Under the pieces are notes generated by a model. That model searched no databases. It was not told the DNA's origin and saw only the letters and a list, made by a program, of their open reading frames with translations. Positions 8,667 through 17,522 of a stretch of DNA of 64,000 nucleotides are shown here, in pieces (position 1 is the first letter of the stretch; each line of letters starts with the position of its first letter). Origin of the DNA: Carnobacterium_B sp045617425 (GTDB taxonomy: Bacteria > Bacillota > Bacilli > Lactobacillales > Carnobacteriaceae); the NCBI RefSeq assembly GCF_045617425.1, contig NZ_JAZLIO010000018.1:62001-126000 (forward strand), in the 5' to 3' direction. The translations under genes were made by a program, and so were the position numbers.

Positions 8667-10076
8667 TTACTTTACTTCTACTAAACCATTATTTCGAATA
8701 ACCTCTTGATACCAATAGAAACTGTCTTTTTTGATTCGACTTAAATCCTTTAGGTCATGGTCTTCACGATTAACGTAAATAAAACCATATCGTTTTTTAA
8801 ATCCTTGATGTGAACTTAGCAAATCGATCGCTGACCAAGGACAGTAACCGAATAATTCAACACCATCGTTAATCGCATCGTGACAAGCAGCAATATGATC
8901 ACGAATATAATCGATGCGGTAGTCGTCATGGACGTGTTGATCTTCTGTTAAGACGTCTGGTGTTCCCAAACCATTTTCGGTAATAATCAAGGGTAACCGG
9001 TATTGACGGTAATAATCATTTAGAACCAAACGTAGACCCATAGGATCAATCTGTGCTCCATACTGTGAGGCTTTTAAGTGCTGATTAGGTTCAATTTTGA
9101 AGTATCCATATAAGTCAAAATCAATATCTTTCTCTTTTGTTCCAACCGGATGCATTTCATCAGCGGGTAGATAACTTGCCACTAATGTGCGGTAATAATT
9201 CACGGCAATAAAATCTGGTTTAGCACTTTTTAAGATTTCTGGATCTTCAGGTAAAGTTTCAGGATAAATTTCAAGATTTCGTAAGTATTTTTCATAATAA
9301 TCAGGATAGGTTCCAAAACAATACATTTCTAAAGCATAGTTGGTCTTAAAATTATCATTCATTCTTGCTGCCCAAACATCTTCTGGTTTAGTTGAACTTG
9401 GGTAGGTCATCGTTGAAGACACAGAAGGACCAATTTTACCACCTTCCACTATTTTATGGCAGTCAGTGGTTGCTAAAGCATGAGCAACAAACATATGGTA
9501 ATCCATTTGTGCACGAACTTTTTCTGCATCCTTTGGTTCCACTTGATACATATTCATTCGCTCATTTACTCTGATCATTAAGTTTTGTTCGTTATTTACT
9601 TGCCAGTCTTTAACACGATCTCCAAACGCCTGGTAACAAACTTGCGCATACCGTTGGAAAGCATTGACACATTCCCTATTTTCCCATCCATTGTACTTTT
9701 CGACCAAGGCAAAGGGTAAATCAAAATGATACAAAGTAATAAACGGTTGGATATCATGCTCCACTAAACAGTCGATCACACGATTATAAAAATCGACTCC
9801 TGCTTGGTTCACTTCTCCATCTCCATCAGGGATGATGCGTGACCATGATATAGAGAAACGGTAAACATTCAAGCCTAATTCTTTCATTAACTTAATATCT
9901 TCTTCAAAATGATGATAAAAGTCACTGGCTACTTTTGTGTCTGCTTGAAGTGCTGACCTTTGGAAAGAATTGTAATCAGCAACAGACATGCCTTTACCAT
10001 TTTCATCCCAAGCACCTTCAATTTGAAATGCTGATGAGGAAGCTCCCCACAAAAAATTATCGTTAAATTTTTTCAT
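8667..10076 (-). CDS. 6-phospho-beta-glucosidase (GH1)
   Basis: A 469-residue glycoside hydrolase family 1 enzyme, the usual length. It begins FLWGASSSAFQIEGAW, has the acid/base region VNNEQNLM (NEQ where most members have NEP or NEI) near residue 170 and the nucleophile motif PLIITENGLG near residue 365. It hydrolyses phosphorylated beta-glucosides such as cellobiose-6-phosphate or salicin-6-phosphate in the cytosol. It starts 12 bases after the PTS gene stop, so import with phosphorylation and hydrolysis are one operon. The exact beta-glucoside is not evident. Confidence 0.92.
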   Translation of the reverse strand: MKKFNDNFLWGASSSAFQIEGAWDENGKGMSVADYNSFQRSALQADTKVASDFYHHFEEDIKLMKELGLNVYRFSISWSRIIPDGDGEVNQAGVDFYNRVIDCLVEHDIQPFITLYHFDLPFALVEKYNGWENRECVNAFQRYAQVCYQAFGDRVKDWQVNNEQNLMIRVNERMNMYQVEPKDAEKVRAQMDYHMFVAHALATTDCHKIVEGGKIGPSVSSTMTYPSSTKPEDVWAARMNDNFKTNYALEMYCFGTYPDYYEKYLRNLEIYPETLPEDPEILKSAKPDFIAVNYYRTLVASYLPADEMHPVGTKEKDIDFDLYGYFKIEPNQHLKASQYGAQIDPMGLRLVLNDYYRQYRLPLIITENGLGTPDVLTEDQHVHDDYRIDYIRDHIAACHDAINDGVELFGYCPWSAIDLLSSHQGFKKRYGFIYVNREDHDLKDLSRIKKDSFYWYQEVIRNNGLVEVK

Positions 10077-10088
10077 TGATATACACTC

Positions 10089-11954
10089 CTATAGCTTAAT
10101 AAATAATAAATTATCTTCATTTGTGACCTGAGGTTGGCTGCTTGAATCTATTTCTCGATACTGTGGTGAATTCGTAATAATCAAAGAAGTTGTTATATCA
10201 TAACCCGCAGCTATAATAGCATCCCTATCAAAGGAAACAATCTTACTTCCTTTCTCAACATGCTCACCAACAGTTATAAAACTTTCAAAATACGTTCCTT
10301 TTAGTTCTACCGTATTGATTCCTATGTGAATCAACATCTCAATACCATTATCTAATACTAATTCAATTACATGTAATGTTGGGTATAGAGCCGACACTGT
10401 ACAATCCATTGGTGCACGAACTTCTCCCGTTTCTGGATAAATTGCAATCCCTTTACCTATTGCTCCCGAAGAAAAAGCTTCATCCTCTACTTCTGACAAC
10501 GGAATAACTTGGCCTTTTATAGGAGATAAAATCTTTATGTCATCATCTGAAATGAACAGTTCATCTGAATTGGGTTGTACAACTTCTTGATCTTCGCTTG
10601 GCAAATCTTTAAACCCTAAAATCATTGTCAGTGCACAGGCACCAAAAAATGCTATGCTACAACCAATAAGATAGCTTAGAAAAGCTTTCGTACCCGCATC
10701 AGCATAAACTGGAATTGTTAATACACCTTGATTAGCAAAAGCTATTCCGTAAGAACCACCCCATCCCATCAAGGCACCTCCTGCAGCACCACTAATAACA
10801 GCATAGATCATTGGTTTTTTCAAACGTAAATTCACTCCATAAATAGCAGGTTCAGTGATACCGAATAGAGCTGTCACAGCAGCAGATGCTGCAACTGTTT
10901 TTAAGCTTTTATTCTTGGTTTTCAAAAAAACGCCTAGAGCTGCACCCGCTTGAGAGAAGTTGGCTGCACCGGCAAACGCCAGTAAATTTTGCCGTCCTGT
11001 TTGTGCCACATCATTAATTCCAATAGGGATAATAGCACGATGAGCACCAAAGATGACCAATATACACCAAATACCTCCAATAAAAGCTCCTAATAAAATT
11101 GGGCTAAAATTCATAATATAATAATAAATCCAATTTATAAATTGTCCGATATAGATTCCAATTGGTCCGAATAACAACAAAGTCGCCGGAATCATAACTA
11201 ATAAAGACAATGTAGGAACCATAATTATTTTCAAAACTTCTGGAATGACTTTTTCTAAGAAACGCTGCACATAAGATAGTATGAAAATAGCAATAATAAT
11301 AGGTATGACGGATGAGACATAGTTAGCTTTCGTAATACCTAAACCAAACAAGGACACTGCTGTTTCTCCTGTCATTAAAGCAACAATTGTAGGGTAACAA
11401 AGCGTAGCACCGATAATCATAGCTATATATTCACTAGCTTTGAACACTTTAGCTGCCGCATAGCCTAAAATAATCGGCATAAAATAGAAAAGTGCGTCTG
11501 AAGCAGCATTTAAAATAACATACGTGTCATATTCTTTGATATCTAGTTGATAAAACGTAGTTGCTACAATTGATGCAACAGCTAAAATCCCTTTTAACAT
11601 ACCTGATGCAGCGATTGCTGGAATCGTTGGTGTAAAAATAGCTGTAATCGTATTTAATAGTTTATTGCCTAGAGAAATTTTTTTTTTTTCTTTTTTTGAC
11701 TCTGGGATATCACTTAACATCGGTTCTATTTGTTCATAAACTTTTTCTACCTTGTTTCCCAAAACAACTTGGTACTGACCGTTGCTTTCTACAACCGAAA
11801 TCACGCCTCCTATTTTGAGCAGCTTATCTTTTTGAGGCAATTTAGAATTCTTCAATATAAACCGTAAACGGGTAAAACAATGTGTTAACTCAGAAACATT
11901 TTCCTTCCCACCAACGTATGTTAAAATTTGTTGAGCAGTCTTTTTATAATCCAA
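10089..11954 (-). CDS. Beta-glucoside-type PTS enzyme IIBCA
   Basis: A 621-residue three-domain transporter. EIIB is at the N-terminus with the phosphorylated Cys in LTHCFTRLRF (about residue 26); EIIC (about 100-460) has some ten membrane segments and the GITEPAIYG motif; a glucose-type EIIA (about 480-615) carries both histidines, in LHVIELVLDNG and MLIHIGINTVEL. It imports and phosphorylates a beta-glucoside. The start is TTG, nine bases after AGGAG. No BglG/LicT antiterminator gene or clear RAT sequence is present, although a terminator-like hairpin lies in the leader. Confidence 0.9.
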   Translation of the reverse strand: MDYKKTAQQILTYVGGKENVSELTHCFTRLRFILKNSKLPQKDKLLKIGGVISVVESNGQYQVVLGNKVEKVYEQIEPMLSDIPESKKEKKKISLGNKLLNTITAIFTPTIPAIAASGMLKGILAVASIVATTFYQLDIKEYDTYVILNAASDALFYFMPIILGYAAAKVFKASEYIAMIIGATLCYPTIVALMTGETAVSLFGLGITKANYVSSVIPIIIAIFILSYVQRFLEKVIPEVLKIIMVPTLSLLVMIPATLLLFGPIGIYIGQFINWIYYYIMNFSPILLGAFIGGIWCILVIFGAHRAIIPIGINDVAQTGRQNLLAFAGAANFSQAGAALGVFLKTKNKSLKTVAASAAVTALFGITEPAIYGVNLRLKKPMIYAVISGAAGGALMGWGGSYGIAFANQGVLTIPVYADAGTKAFLSYLIGCSIAFFGACALTMILGFKDLPSEDQEVVQPNSDELFISDDDIKILSPIKGQVIPLSEVEDEAFSSGAIGKGIAIYPETGEVRAPMDCTVSALYPTLHVIELVLDNGIEMLIHIGINTVELKGTYFESFITVGEHVEKGSKIVSFDRDAIIAAGYDITTSLIITNSPQYREIDSSSQPQVTNEDNLLFIKL

Positions 11955-12006
11955 TCTTATTCACTCCTTTTTCTTTTTCCATCAGACAATAGTACAAGGT
12001 AACACT

Positions 12007-12048
12007 AAAAAACCAACAGCAACTTTTATTGGTGACTGTTGCTGTTGG
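12007..12048 (-). promoter_or_regulatory. Terminator-like hairpin in the leader of the beta-glucoside operon
   Basis: On the minus strand CCAACAGCAAC and GTTGCTGTTGG form a perfect 11-pair stem followed by TTTTTT. The only minus-strand gene it can affect is the PTS gene starting about 50 bases downstream, so it looks like an attenuator. The sequence just upstream does not match the LicT/BglG RAT consensus I know. Confidence 0.65.
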
Positions 12049-12344
12049 ATTTACTAATTATTTTCATGTTGTTTATCAGACCCATCTACTTTGTTGCAGA
12101 GTCTATCTGTTCTTATCTCATTGGTATACTTATAGGAACAAATTAAATTTCTTGTCCCTTCTTATTTTTTCCAAATACCGAATCAGCTTTTGAAATGCTT
12201 ACTAATTATAACCTGTTATCTTACTTTTAATCAATAACAACATTGTTTTATTCATTATTAACTAATAAAGCCTATAAATTCTTTTATCTTTCAGTGAAAA
12301 CACTTATACTATTAGGTATAGATTTAAAGAAAAGAGGGAACGAA

Positions 12345-13100
12345 TTGATTACATTAAAGTCACAACGCGAAATCGATGCAATGGATGAATCTGGAACCAT
12401 TTTAGCAAATATGCATATTGCTTTACGCGATTTTATTAAACCTGGTATAACGAGTTGGGATATTGAAGAATTCGCTCATAAATTTATCTTGGATAATGGT
12501 GCCATACCGGAACAAATTGGCTTTGAAGGGTATGAATATGCCACATGTATCAGTATAAATGATGAAATTTGTCATGGTTTCCCAAGAAAAGAAGCTCTTA
12601 AAAATGGAGATTTGATCAAAGTTGATACGGTTATTAATTTGAAGGGTGCTTTATCAGATTCTTGTTGGAGTTATGTAGTTGGAGAATCCACTCCGGAAAA
12701 GGATCGTTTGATGGAAATCACTCTAAAAGCTATGTACAAAGGTATTGAACAGGCACAAGCTGGAAACCGTATAGGAGATATCGGTCACGCGATTCAAACT
12801 TACGTTGAAAGTGAAAACTTATCCATTGTCCGAGAATTCTTAGGACACGGGGTTGGGCCAACCTTACATGAAGCTCCGGACGTTCCTTCCTATGGACAAG
12901 CAGGTAAAGGCTTACGCTTGAAAGAAGGCATGGTCATTACTATTGAACCAATGGTAAATACTGGAACATGGAAATCAAAAATGGATGATAACGGTTGGAC
13001 TGCTCGAACAAAAGATGGAGGCCTCAGTTGCCAATTTGAACACACATTAGCGATTACAAAAGAGGGCCCACGTCTCTTAACTTCTCAAAATGATCAATAA
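12345..13100 (+). CDS. map: Methionine aminopeptidase, type I
   Basis: A 251-residue enzyme that removes the initiator methionine from new proteins in the cytosol. Metal and active-site residues are all recognisable: His in EICHGFP, Asp in LIKVDTVINL and ALSDSCW, His in FLGHGVGP, Glu in TIEPMV and QFEHTLAI. The open frame extends to an ATG at 12243, but I choose the TTG at 12345, six bases after GAGGG, because it gives the normal length and N-terminus (ITLKSQREIDAMDESG). It is monocistronic with its own terminator, not in the usual secY-adk-map cluster, and so may be a second copy. Confidence 0.92.
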   Translation: MITLKSQREIDAMDESGTILANMHIALRDFIKPGITSWDIEEFAHKFILDNGAIPEQIGFEGYEYATCISINDEICHGFPRKEALKNGDLIKVDTVINLKGALSDSCWSYVVGESTPEKDRLMEITLKAMYKGIEQAQAGNRIGDIGHAIQTYVESENLSIVREFLGHGVGPTLHEAPDVPSYGQAGKGLRLKEGMVITIEPMVNTGTWKSKMDDNGWTARTKDGGLSCQFEHTLAITKEGPRLLTSQNDQ

Positions 13101-13140
13101 CGGATTTTTTGATCTCAATCAAATTGTTACAGCAAATTGA

Positions 13141-13189
13141 AATAAGTCTTCTAACACATCTTATGCTAGTGTCAGAAAACTTATTTTTT
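13141..13189 (+). terminator. Terminator of map
   Basis: AATAAGTCTTCTAACAC pairs with GTGTCAGAAAACTTATT with two mismatches, followed by TTTTTT. It begins about 40 bases after the map stop. Confidence 0.75.
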
Positions 13190-13242
13190 AGATTGAACCT
13201 CTTGATTCAACAAGGGATGTTATGTATTCTATACGTATATTT

Positions 13243-13419
13243 TTATTTCCTTAAGTAGATAGCTAATTTGTAGGAAAAAGCAAACAAGATTCCCCAATAT
13301 AAGAAACTTAAGAAAACTCCTAATCCGCTGATTGGAATGATGGCATTTACAATCGGATTTAAAAATAAATCCAAAGCCATAAAATTTAATATCGTTTGAA
13401 TTGCAAGCTTTATAGACAA
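13243..13419 (-). CDS. Small hydrophobic membrane protein (58 aa)
   Basis: I read this frame directly: a TTG at 13419, seven bases after GGAGG, opens 58 codons ending at TAA (13243). The peptide starts LSIKLAIQTILNFMALDLFL and continues with a second hydrophobic stretch (GVFLSFLYWGILFAFSY) and a basic tail, giving two membrane segments with Asn-Pro between. An overlapping frame on the same strand is longer but has a poor composition and no start site. It follows another small membrane protein gene by 41 bases on the same strand and may be cotranscribed with it. I do not recognise the family. Confidence 0.55.
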   Translation of the reverse strand: MSIKLAIQTILNFMALDLFLNPIVNAIIPISGLGVFLSFLYWGILFAFSYKLAIYLRK

Positions 13420-13460
13420 TCATGAGCCTCCAGCTAATCAAATTTAGGTGTTTTTATATA

Positions 13461-13673
13461 CTAAGCTGCTATCCATGTAATCATGCCTACTAAAACACCC
13501 AAGACAGGTAGGAGTTGAATGCATAACGAAAGTACGGCTAATCTTTTTACCCACACACCGTAATGGTTCTTTGTAGCATTAATCAACAGATAGATTGAAA
13601 AGCCTATTCCTATAACTGGAACTATATAAGATAACAAGATAAAAATAATTAGTTTTACTGCATCTTCTTCCAT
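13461..13673 (-). CDS. Small membrane protein (70 aa)
   Basis: A 70-residue protein with two predicted membrane helices (about 7-28 and 43-68) joined by a short polar loop (NATKNHYGVWVKR). A GAGGAGAAAAAT stretch precedes the ATG. It lies upstream of the 58-residue membrane protein on the same strand. No family is recognised; membrane anchoring is the only thing the sequence shows. Confidence 0.6.
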   Translation of the reverse strand: MEEDAVKLIIFILLSYIVPVIGIGFSIYLLINATKNHYGVWVKRLAVLSLCIQLLPVLGVLVGMITWIAA

Positions 13674-13882
13674 ATTTTTCTCCTCTTTTCAGTAGTTTTT
13701 TAGACAAAAGATTACGTTAACCATACTATAACTTAATCACCAGTATTTGGATATAAAATTTGTACATACGCACTTTATCCTAGTTGAAATTTACATTTGA
13801 GTTCTTATTTATTTAGCATACCTTTAAATAAACTTTAGGAAAATCCCCTCTTAGGAAATATAACTAAAGAGGATGGTAATTA

Positions 13883-14242
13883 ATGTTTACAATTACAAAA
13901 TTAATGCATGTCTTTGCATTGTTTTTGCTCATTTTTTTCGTATATAGAGTTTTTAAACATTGGAAGATAGAAAAAAGCACCTACGATAGAAACTCATTTA
14001 TCCGTTCGACCTTGGGTATAAGCTATTTGTCGATTGGTTTAATTATTTTTTTTACAGGATTTTTTGATTCATCCTTTGGTAGAAACATTTTTGAGTTCTT
14101 TTGGTTATCTGCAATTATCATTGGAGTCTTCTTTTGTATAAAAGAATTTAATAGAAGCCCTTTTCATTCATTGATTTTTCTATTCATGTCTTATATCTAT
14201 TTATTGTTCGTACCTTATATCATTATGTTTTCGTATATGTAA
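13883..14242 (+). CDS. Hypothetical membrane protein (119 aa)
   Basis: A 119-residue protein that is mostly hydrophobic, with about four membrane helices (3-23, 40-60, 70-86, 92-118) and a charged loop KHWKIEKSTYDRNS. GAGG lies about ten bases before the ATG. It stands alone between the divergent small membrane proteins and the tyrS leader. I do not recognise it. Its high Phe and Tyr content resembles other orphan Firmicutes membrane proteins. Confidence 0.6.
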   Translation: MFTITKLMHVFALFLLIFFVYRVFKHWKIEKSTYDRNSFIRSTLGISYLSIGLIIFFTGFFDSSFGRNIFEFFWLSAIIIGVFFCIKEFNRSPFHSLIFLFMSYIYLLFVPYIIMFSYM

Positions 14243-14322
14243 ATAAGAATTTAATATTACTGCTAGCTATACCAACTATTTCATCATTCAAGATTTCTAA
14301 GCAAATAAATTCAAAAACAAGA

Positions 14323-14352
14323 TTGACAAATTGTCTTTACTTCATCTATACT
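14323..14352 (+). promoter_or_regulatory. Promoter of the tyrS T-box leader
   Basis: TTGACA (14323-14328) and TATACT (14347-14352) are separated by 18 bases, a strong sigma-A-type promoter. Transcription should start near 14359, just before the T-box stem I. Confidence 0.8.
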
Positions 14353-14369
14353 GATAACAATCTTATAAC

Positions 14370-14618
14370 AACTTACAATGAAAGAGCATAGTAGCATTTG
14401 GTCTCTGTTCAATAGAAAGCCTGTGGATGATGAAAATAGGCACAAACCAATTTGTGAAGTACACTCTGGAGTAACTTGACTAACCTCAAGCGTATTACTA
14501 CGTTACAGTAAATGAGTGGCAGCGTGTTTTGCGTTAAAAACAGACTGCAATTTGGGTGGTAACACGGAAAATTTCGTCCCGATAAAAAAGAGATAAATCT
14601 TTTTTATCGGGCTTTTTT
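14370..14618 (+). ncRNA. Tyrosine T-box riboswitch
   Basis: The leader of tyrS has the T-box sequence GGGTGGTAACACGG at 14554-14567 and, 11 bases after it, a terminator: a 14-pair stem starting at CCCGATAAAAAAGA (14578) and ending with a T run at 14618. Stem I lies at about 14380-14475; the TAC at 14460-14462, in GAAGTACACTC, fits a tyrosine specifier codon. Uncharged tRNA-Tyr would stabilise the antiterminator and switch tyrS on. The stem assignments are by eye. Confidence 0.92.
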
Positions 14619-14651
14619 ATGCAAAAAATACAGATATAAGGAGCTGGAAAC

Positions 14652-15917
14652 ATGAACATTATTGATGAACTAGAATGGCGCGATGCCATTAATCAACAAA
14701 CAGATGAAGCAGGTTTAAAAAAATTGATTGACCAAAAAAAGGTAGGATTATACTGTGGAGTTGATCCAACTGGTGATAGCATGCATATTGGTCATTTGAT
14801 TCCTTTCATGATTTTGAAAAGATTTCAATTAGCTGGTCACCGTCCAGTCATCGTTATTGGTGGAGCGACTGGTTCAATCGGCGATCCAAGTGGAAAATCA
14901 GAAGAACGTGTTTTACAAACTAGTGAACAAGTTCAAAATAATTCTGATAAATTAACTCGTCAAATGGTAAAACTATTTGATGCAGGTAAAAATGAAGAAT
15001 CTATTCGTATGGTAAACAATTTGGATTGGACAAAAGAAATCTCTTTACTCGATTTCTTACGCAATATCGGGAAAAGTTTTAACGTTAATACGATGTTGTC
15101 TAAAGACATCGTTGCTAGTCGTTTGGAAACCGGTATTTCATTTACTGAATTTACTTATCAAATTCTGCAATCAATCGATTTCTTACACTTGTACCGACAT
15201 GAAGATGTTCAATTACAAATTGGTGGCGCAGACCAATGGGGAAATATTACGGCTGGTTTAGAATACATTCGTAAACAAGAAGGTTCTGAGGCTGAAGCCT
15301 ATGGGTTGACCATTCCATTAATGTTAAAAGCGGACGGAACTAAATTTGGAAAAACTGCTGGTGGTGCTATTTGGTTAGATCCAGAAAAAACAACTCCTTA
15401 TGAATTTTACCAATTCTGGTTAAATCAAGATGACCGTGATGTCGTGAAATACTTGAAGTACTTTACATTCTTAACAAAAGAAGAAATTGAAGTTTTAGGT
15501 GAAAAAATAGCAACTGAACCGCATAAACGGGAAGCACAAAAAACGTTAGCCAGCGAAATGACTCTATTTGTCCATGGCGAGCAAGCTTTAAAAGATGCTG
15601 AAAAGATTACTGCAGCTCTTTTTTCCGGTGATGTAAAAAGTTTGACGGCTGATCAAATCGAAGAAGGATTTAAAAATATGCCTACTTTCGAATCTTCAAA
15701 AGAAGAACGAAATATTGTTGAATGGTTAGTCGATGTAGTTGGTATTGAATCTTCTAGACGCCAAGCTCGCGAAGATATCAAAAATGGTGCTCTCTCTATG
15801 AACGGAGAAAAAATTACAGATGTTGAAGCTATTGTAACACCAGAAAATTCTTTTGATGAACGCTTTATCCTTATTCGTAAAGGGAAGAAAAAATACTTTT
15901 TAATTAAATTGGTTTAA
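14652..15917 (+). CDS. tyrS: Tyrosyl-tRNA synthetase
   Basis: A 421-residue class I aminoacyl-tRNA synthetase that charges tRNA-Tyr. It has the nucleotide-binding HIGH motif in DSMHIGHLIPF (near residue 45), GGADQWGNITAG in the tyrosine pocket, the KMSKS equivalent KFGKTAGGA (near residue 230) and a C-terminal S4 RNA-binding domain (about 350-421, with SRRQAREDIKNGALSMNGE). The ATG follows AAGGAGCTGGAAAC. The T-box directly upstream shows control by tyrosine-tRNA charging. Confidence 0.97.
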   Translation: MNIIDELEWRDAINQQTDEAGLKKLIDQKKVGLYCGVDPTGDSMHIGHLIPFMILKRFQLAGHRPVIVIGGATGSIGDPSGKSEERVLQTSEQVQNNSDKLTRQMVKLFDAGKNEESIRMVNNLDWTKEISLLDFLRNIGKSFNVNTMLSKDIVASRLETGISFTEFTYQILQSIDFLHLYRHEDVQLQIGGADQWGNITAGLEYIRKQEGSEAEAYGLTIPLMLKADGTKFGKTAGGAIWLDPEKTTPYEFYQFWLNQDDRDVVKYLKYFTFLTKEEIEVLGEKIATEPHKREAQKTLASEMTLFVHGEQALKDAEKITAALFSGDVKSLTADQIEEGFKNMPTFESSKEERNIVEWLVDVVGIESSRRQAREDIKNGALSMNGEKITDVEAIVTPENSFDERFILIRKGKKKYFLIKLV

Positions 15918-16064
15918 GAATTGGAAGAGCTTTATTTGCTAGTTTCATAGTAAATAAAGTTTTTTTGCATGCTATTGTTAACAAGTTAAGCGATATCATT
16001 GTACTATTTTTACTGACAATGCTAAAATTCGAATTATAAAAATATAAATTAAGGGAGCGATTTT

Positions 16065-17213
16065 ATGCGTGCAGTAACCTGGCAAGGAAATGAAAAAATG
16101 GAAGTTCGAAATGTTCCAGATCCAACGATTCAAGAACCTACTGATATGATTGTCCGCATTACAGCAACGGCTATTTGCGGTTCTGATTTACATTTGTATC
16201 ATAATGGAAAACCGGTAATGGAAGAAGATTATGTTGTGGGTCACGAACCAATGGGAATCGTTGAAGAAGTCGGTCCTGGCGTTAGAAAAGTAAAAAAAGG
16301 CGATCGTGTGGTTATTCCATTTAACATCGGATGTGGTGAATGTCATTTCTGTACACACGAGATGGAAAGTCAATGTGACAATTCTAATCCAAATCCTGCT
16401 TTTGACAATGGTGGTCTATTTGGTTTTGGTAAAATGCATGGAAACTATCCAGGAGGCCAAGCAGAGTTCTTACGTGTACCTTTTGCTGATTTCACCTCTT
16501 TTGTTGTTCCAGAAAATGACTTACCAGATGAAAAAGTACTTTTTTTATCCGATATTGTTCCTACTGCTTACTGGAGTGTAGAAAGTAGCGGTGTTAAAGA
16601 AGGCGATACAGTTATCATTCTTGGCTCTGGTCCAGTTGGGCTTTTTGCTCAAAAATTTGCTAAAATGAAAGGCGCTAAACGAGTTATTGCAGTTGATAAT
16701 GTAAAACACCGTTTAGACCATGCTCAAAAAACCAATAATGTTGAAACGGTTAATTTTAAAGATGTTACAGAAGTTGGAAAATTTCTTTATGACACCACTA
16801 ATGGTGGAGCAGATGTCGTTATTGATTGCGTTGGGATGGACGGAGTAACTCCTACCAGAGAAAAAGCTAAGACTCTTTTAAGCGTACAAAGTGGAACAAT
16901 CAGTCCGCTTGTAACAGCTTCAGAAAGTGTTAAGAAATTTGGTACGGTTCAAGTTACTGGAGTGTATATGACACCTTCTGCTAGTTTCCCAATAAACGAC
17001 TTTTTCAATCGAAATGTTATTTTAAAAACTGGCCAAGCACCTGTTATTCACCTTATGCCAAAATTGTATGACATGATTGAGAAAAACGTTTTTGATCCGA
17101 CAGATATTATTACACATACGATGCCGCTGGAACAAGCTGCACAAGCTTATGACATTTTTGATAAAAAAGCAGATCAAAATATAAAAGTCATCTTAAAACC
17201 AGGAATGGTCTAG
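16065..17213 (+). CDS. Zinc-dependent alcohol dehydrogenase, formaldehyde-dehydrogenase-like
   Basis: A 382-residue medium-chain dehydrogenase. The catalytic zinc ligands are visible as Cys in TAICGSDLHLY and His/Glu in VVGHEPMGIV; structural zinc cysteines are in GCGECHFCTHEMESQC; the NAD-binding motif is ILGSGPVGLFAQ. The long insertion after the structural zinc and the GGADVVIDCVGMDG region resemble the glutathione-independent formaldehyde dehydrogenase branch, common in Firmicutes. It oxidises an alcohol or aldehyde with NAD(P); the substrate is uncertain. A GGGAGCG precedes the ATG. It appears to be transcribed alone. Confidence 0.87.
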   Translation: MRAVTWQGNEKMEVRNVPDPTIQEPTDMIVRITATAICGSDLHLYHNGKPVMEEDYVVGHEPMGIVEEVGPGVRKVKKGDRVVIPFNIGCGECHFCTHEMESQCDNSNPNPAFDNGGLFGFGKMHGNYPGGQAEFLRVPFADFTSFVVPENDLPDEKVLFLSDIVPTAYWSVESSGVKEGDTVIILGSGPVGLFAQKFAKMKGAKRVIAVDNVKHRLDHAQKTNNVETVNFKDVTEVGKFLYDTTNGGADVVIDCVGMDGVTPTREKAKTLLSVQSGTISPLVTASESVKKFGTVQVTGVYMTPSASFPINDFFNRNVILKTGQAPVIHLMPKLYDMIEKNVFDPTDIITHTMPLEQAAQAYDIFDKKADQNIKVILKPGMV

Positions 17214-17275
17214 AAAAGTAAAACGAGAAACGTAAAATAAGTATTCTAGTTCATGCAAATGCTCATTTTATTCTG

Positions 17276-17373
17276 TTCATGGATAAGTGACCAACTTTTT
17301 GGACGCAACTTATCCATGAAGAGTCGTTTCACGGAAGAGTTGGACTACTTTTCTGCTTCACTCTTCCGTGAAA
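17276..17373. repeat. Paired intergenic palindromes, copy 1
   Basis: Two hairpins lie back to back. TTCATGGATAAGT (17276-17288) pairs perfectly with ACTTATCCATGAA (17308-17320); TTTCACGGAAGAGT (17327-17340) pairs perfectly with ACTCTTCCGTGAAA (17360-17373). The four arms are variants of one unit. A second, more degenerate copy is at 28373-28489. It fills most of the 309-base gap between the alcohol dehydrogenase and the next terminator. Confidence 0.75.
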
Positions 17374-17462
17374 GGTTAATTCATTTTAGGATTGCTCGAA
17401 AAATAACATTTTTCGAGTCTGTTTTGGACAGTATTCTTTAAAAAAAGTAAATGACTCTATAA

Positions 17463-17507
17463 AAAAATCTTCAAGGTCTCTCAATAGAAGAGACCTTGAA
17501 GATTTTT
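17463..17507. terminator. Bidirectional terminator
   Basis: A stem of about 17 pairs, built around ATCTTCAAGGTCTCT and AGAGACCTTGAAGAT, with flanking A and T runs. It sits between convergent genes, so it can end both transcripts. Confidence 0.88.
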
Positions 17508-17522
17508 AGTTAGTTAATAGTC

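Noticed and set aside
12049..12180. RAT site for a LicT/BglG antiterminator in the PTS leader
   Set aside because: I compared the leader with the RAT consensus and found no acceptable match.
13229..13441. 70-codon minus-strand frame overlapping the 58-residue membrane protein
   Set aside because: There is no ribosome site and the peptide is irregular. The overlapping TTG-started frame has GGAGG and a coherent membrane protein.
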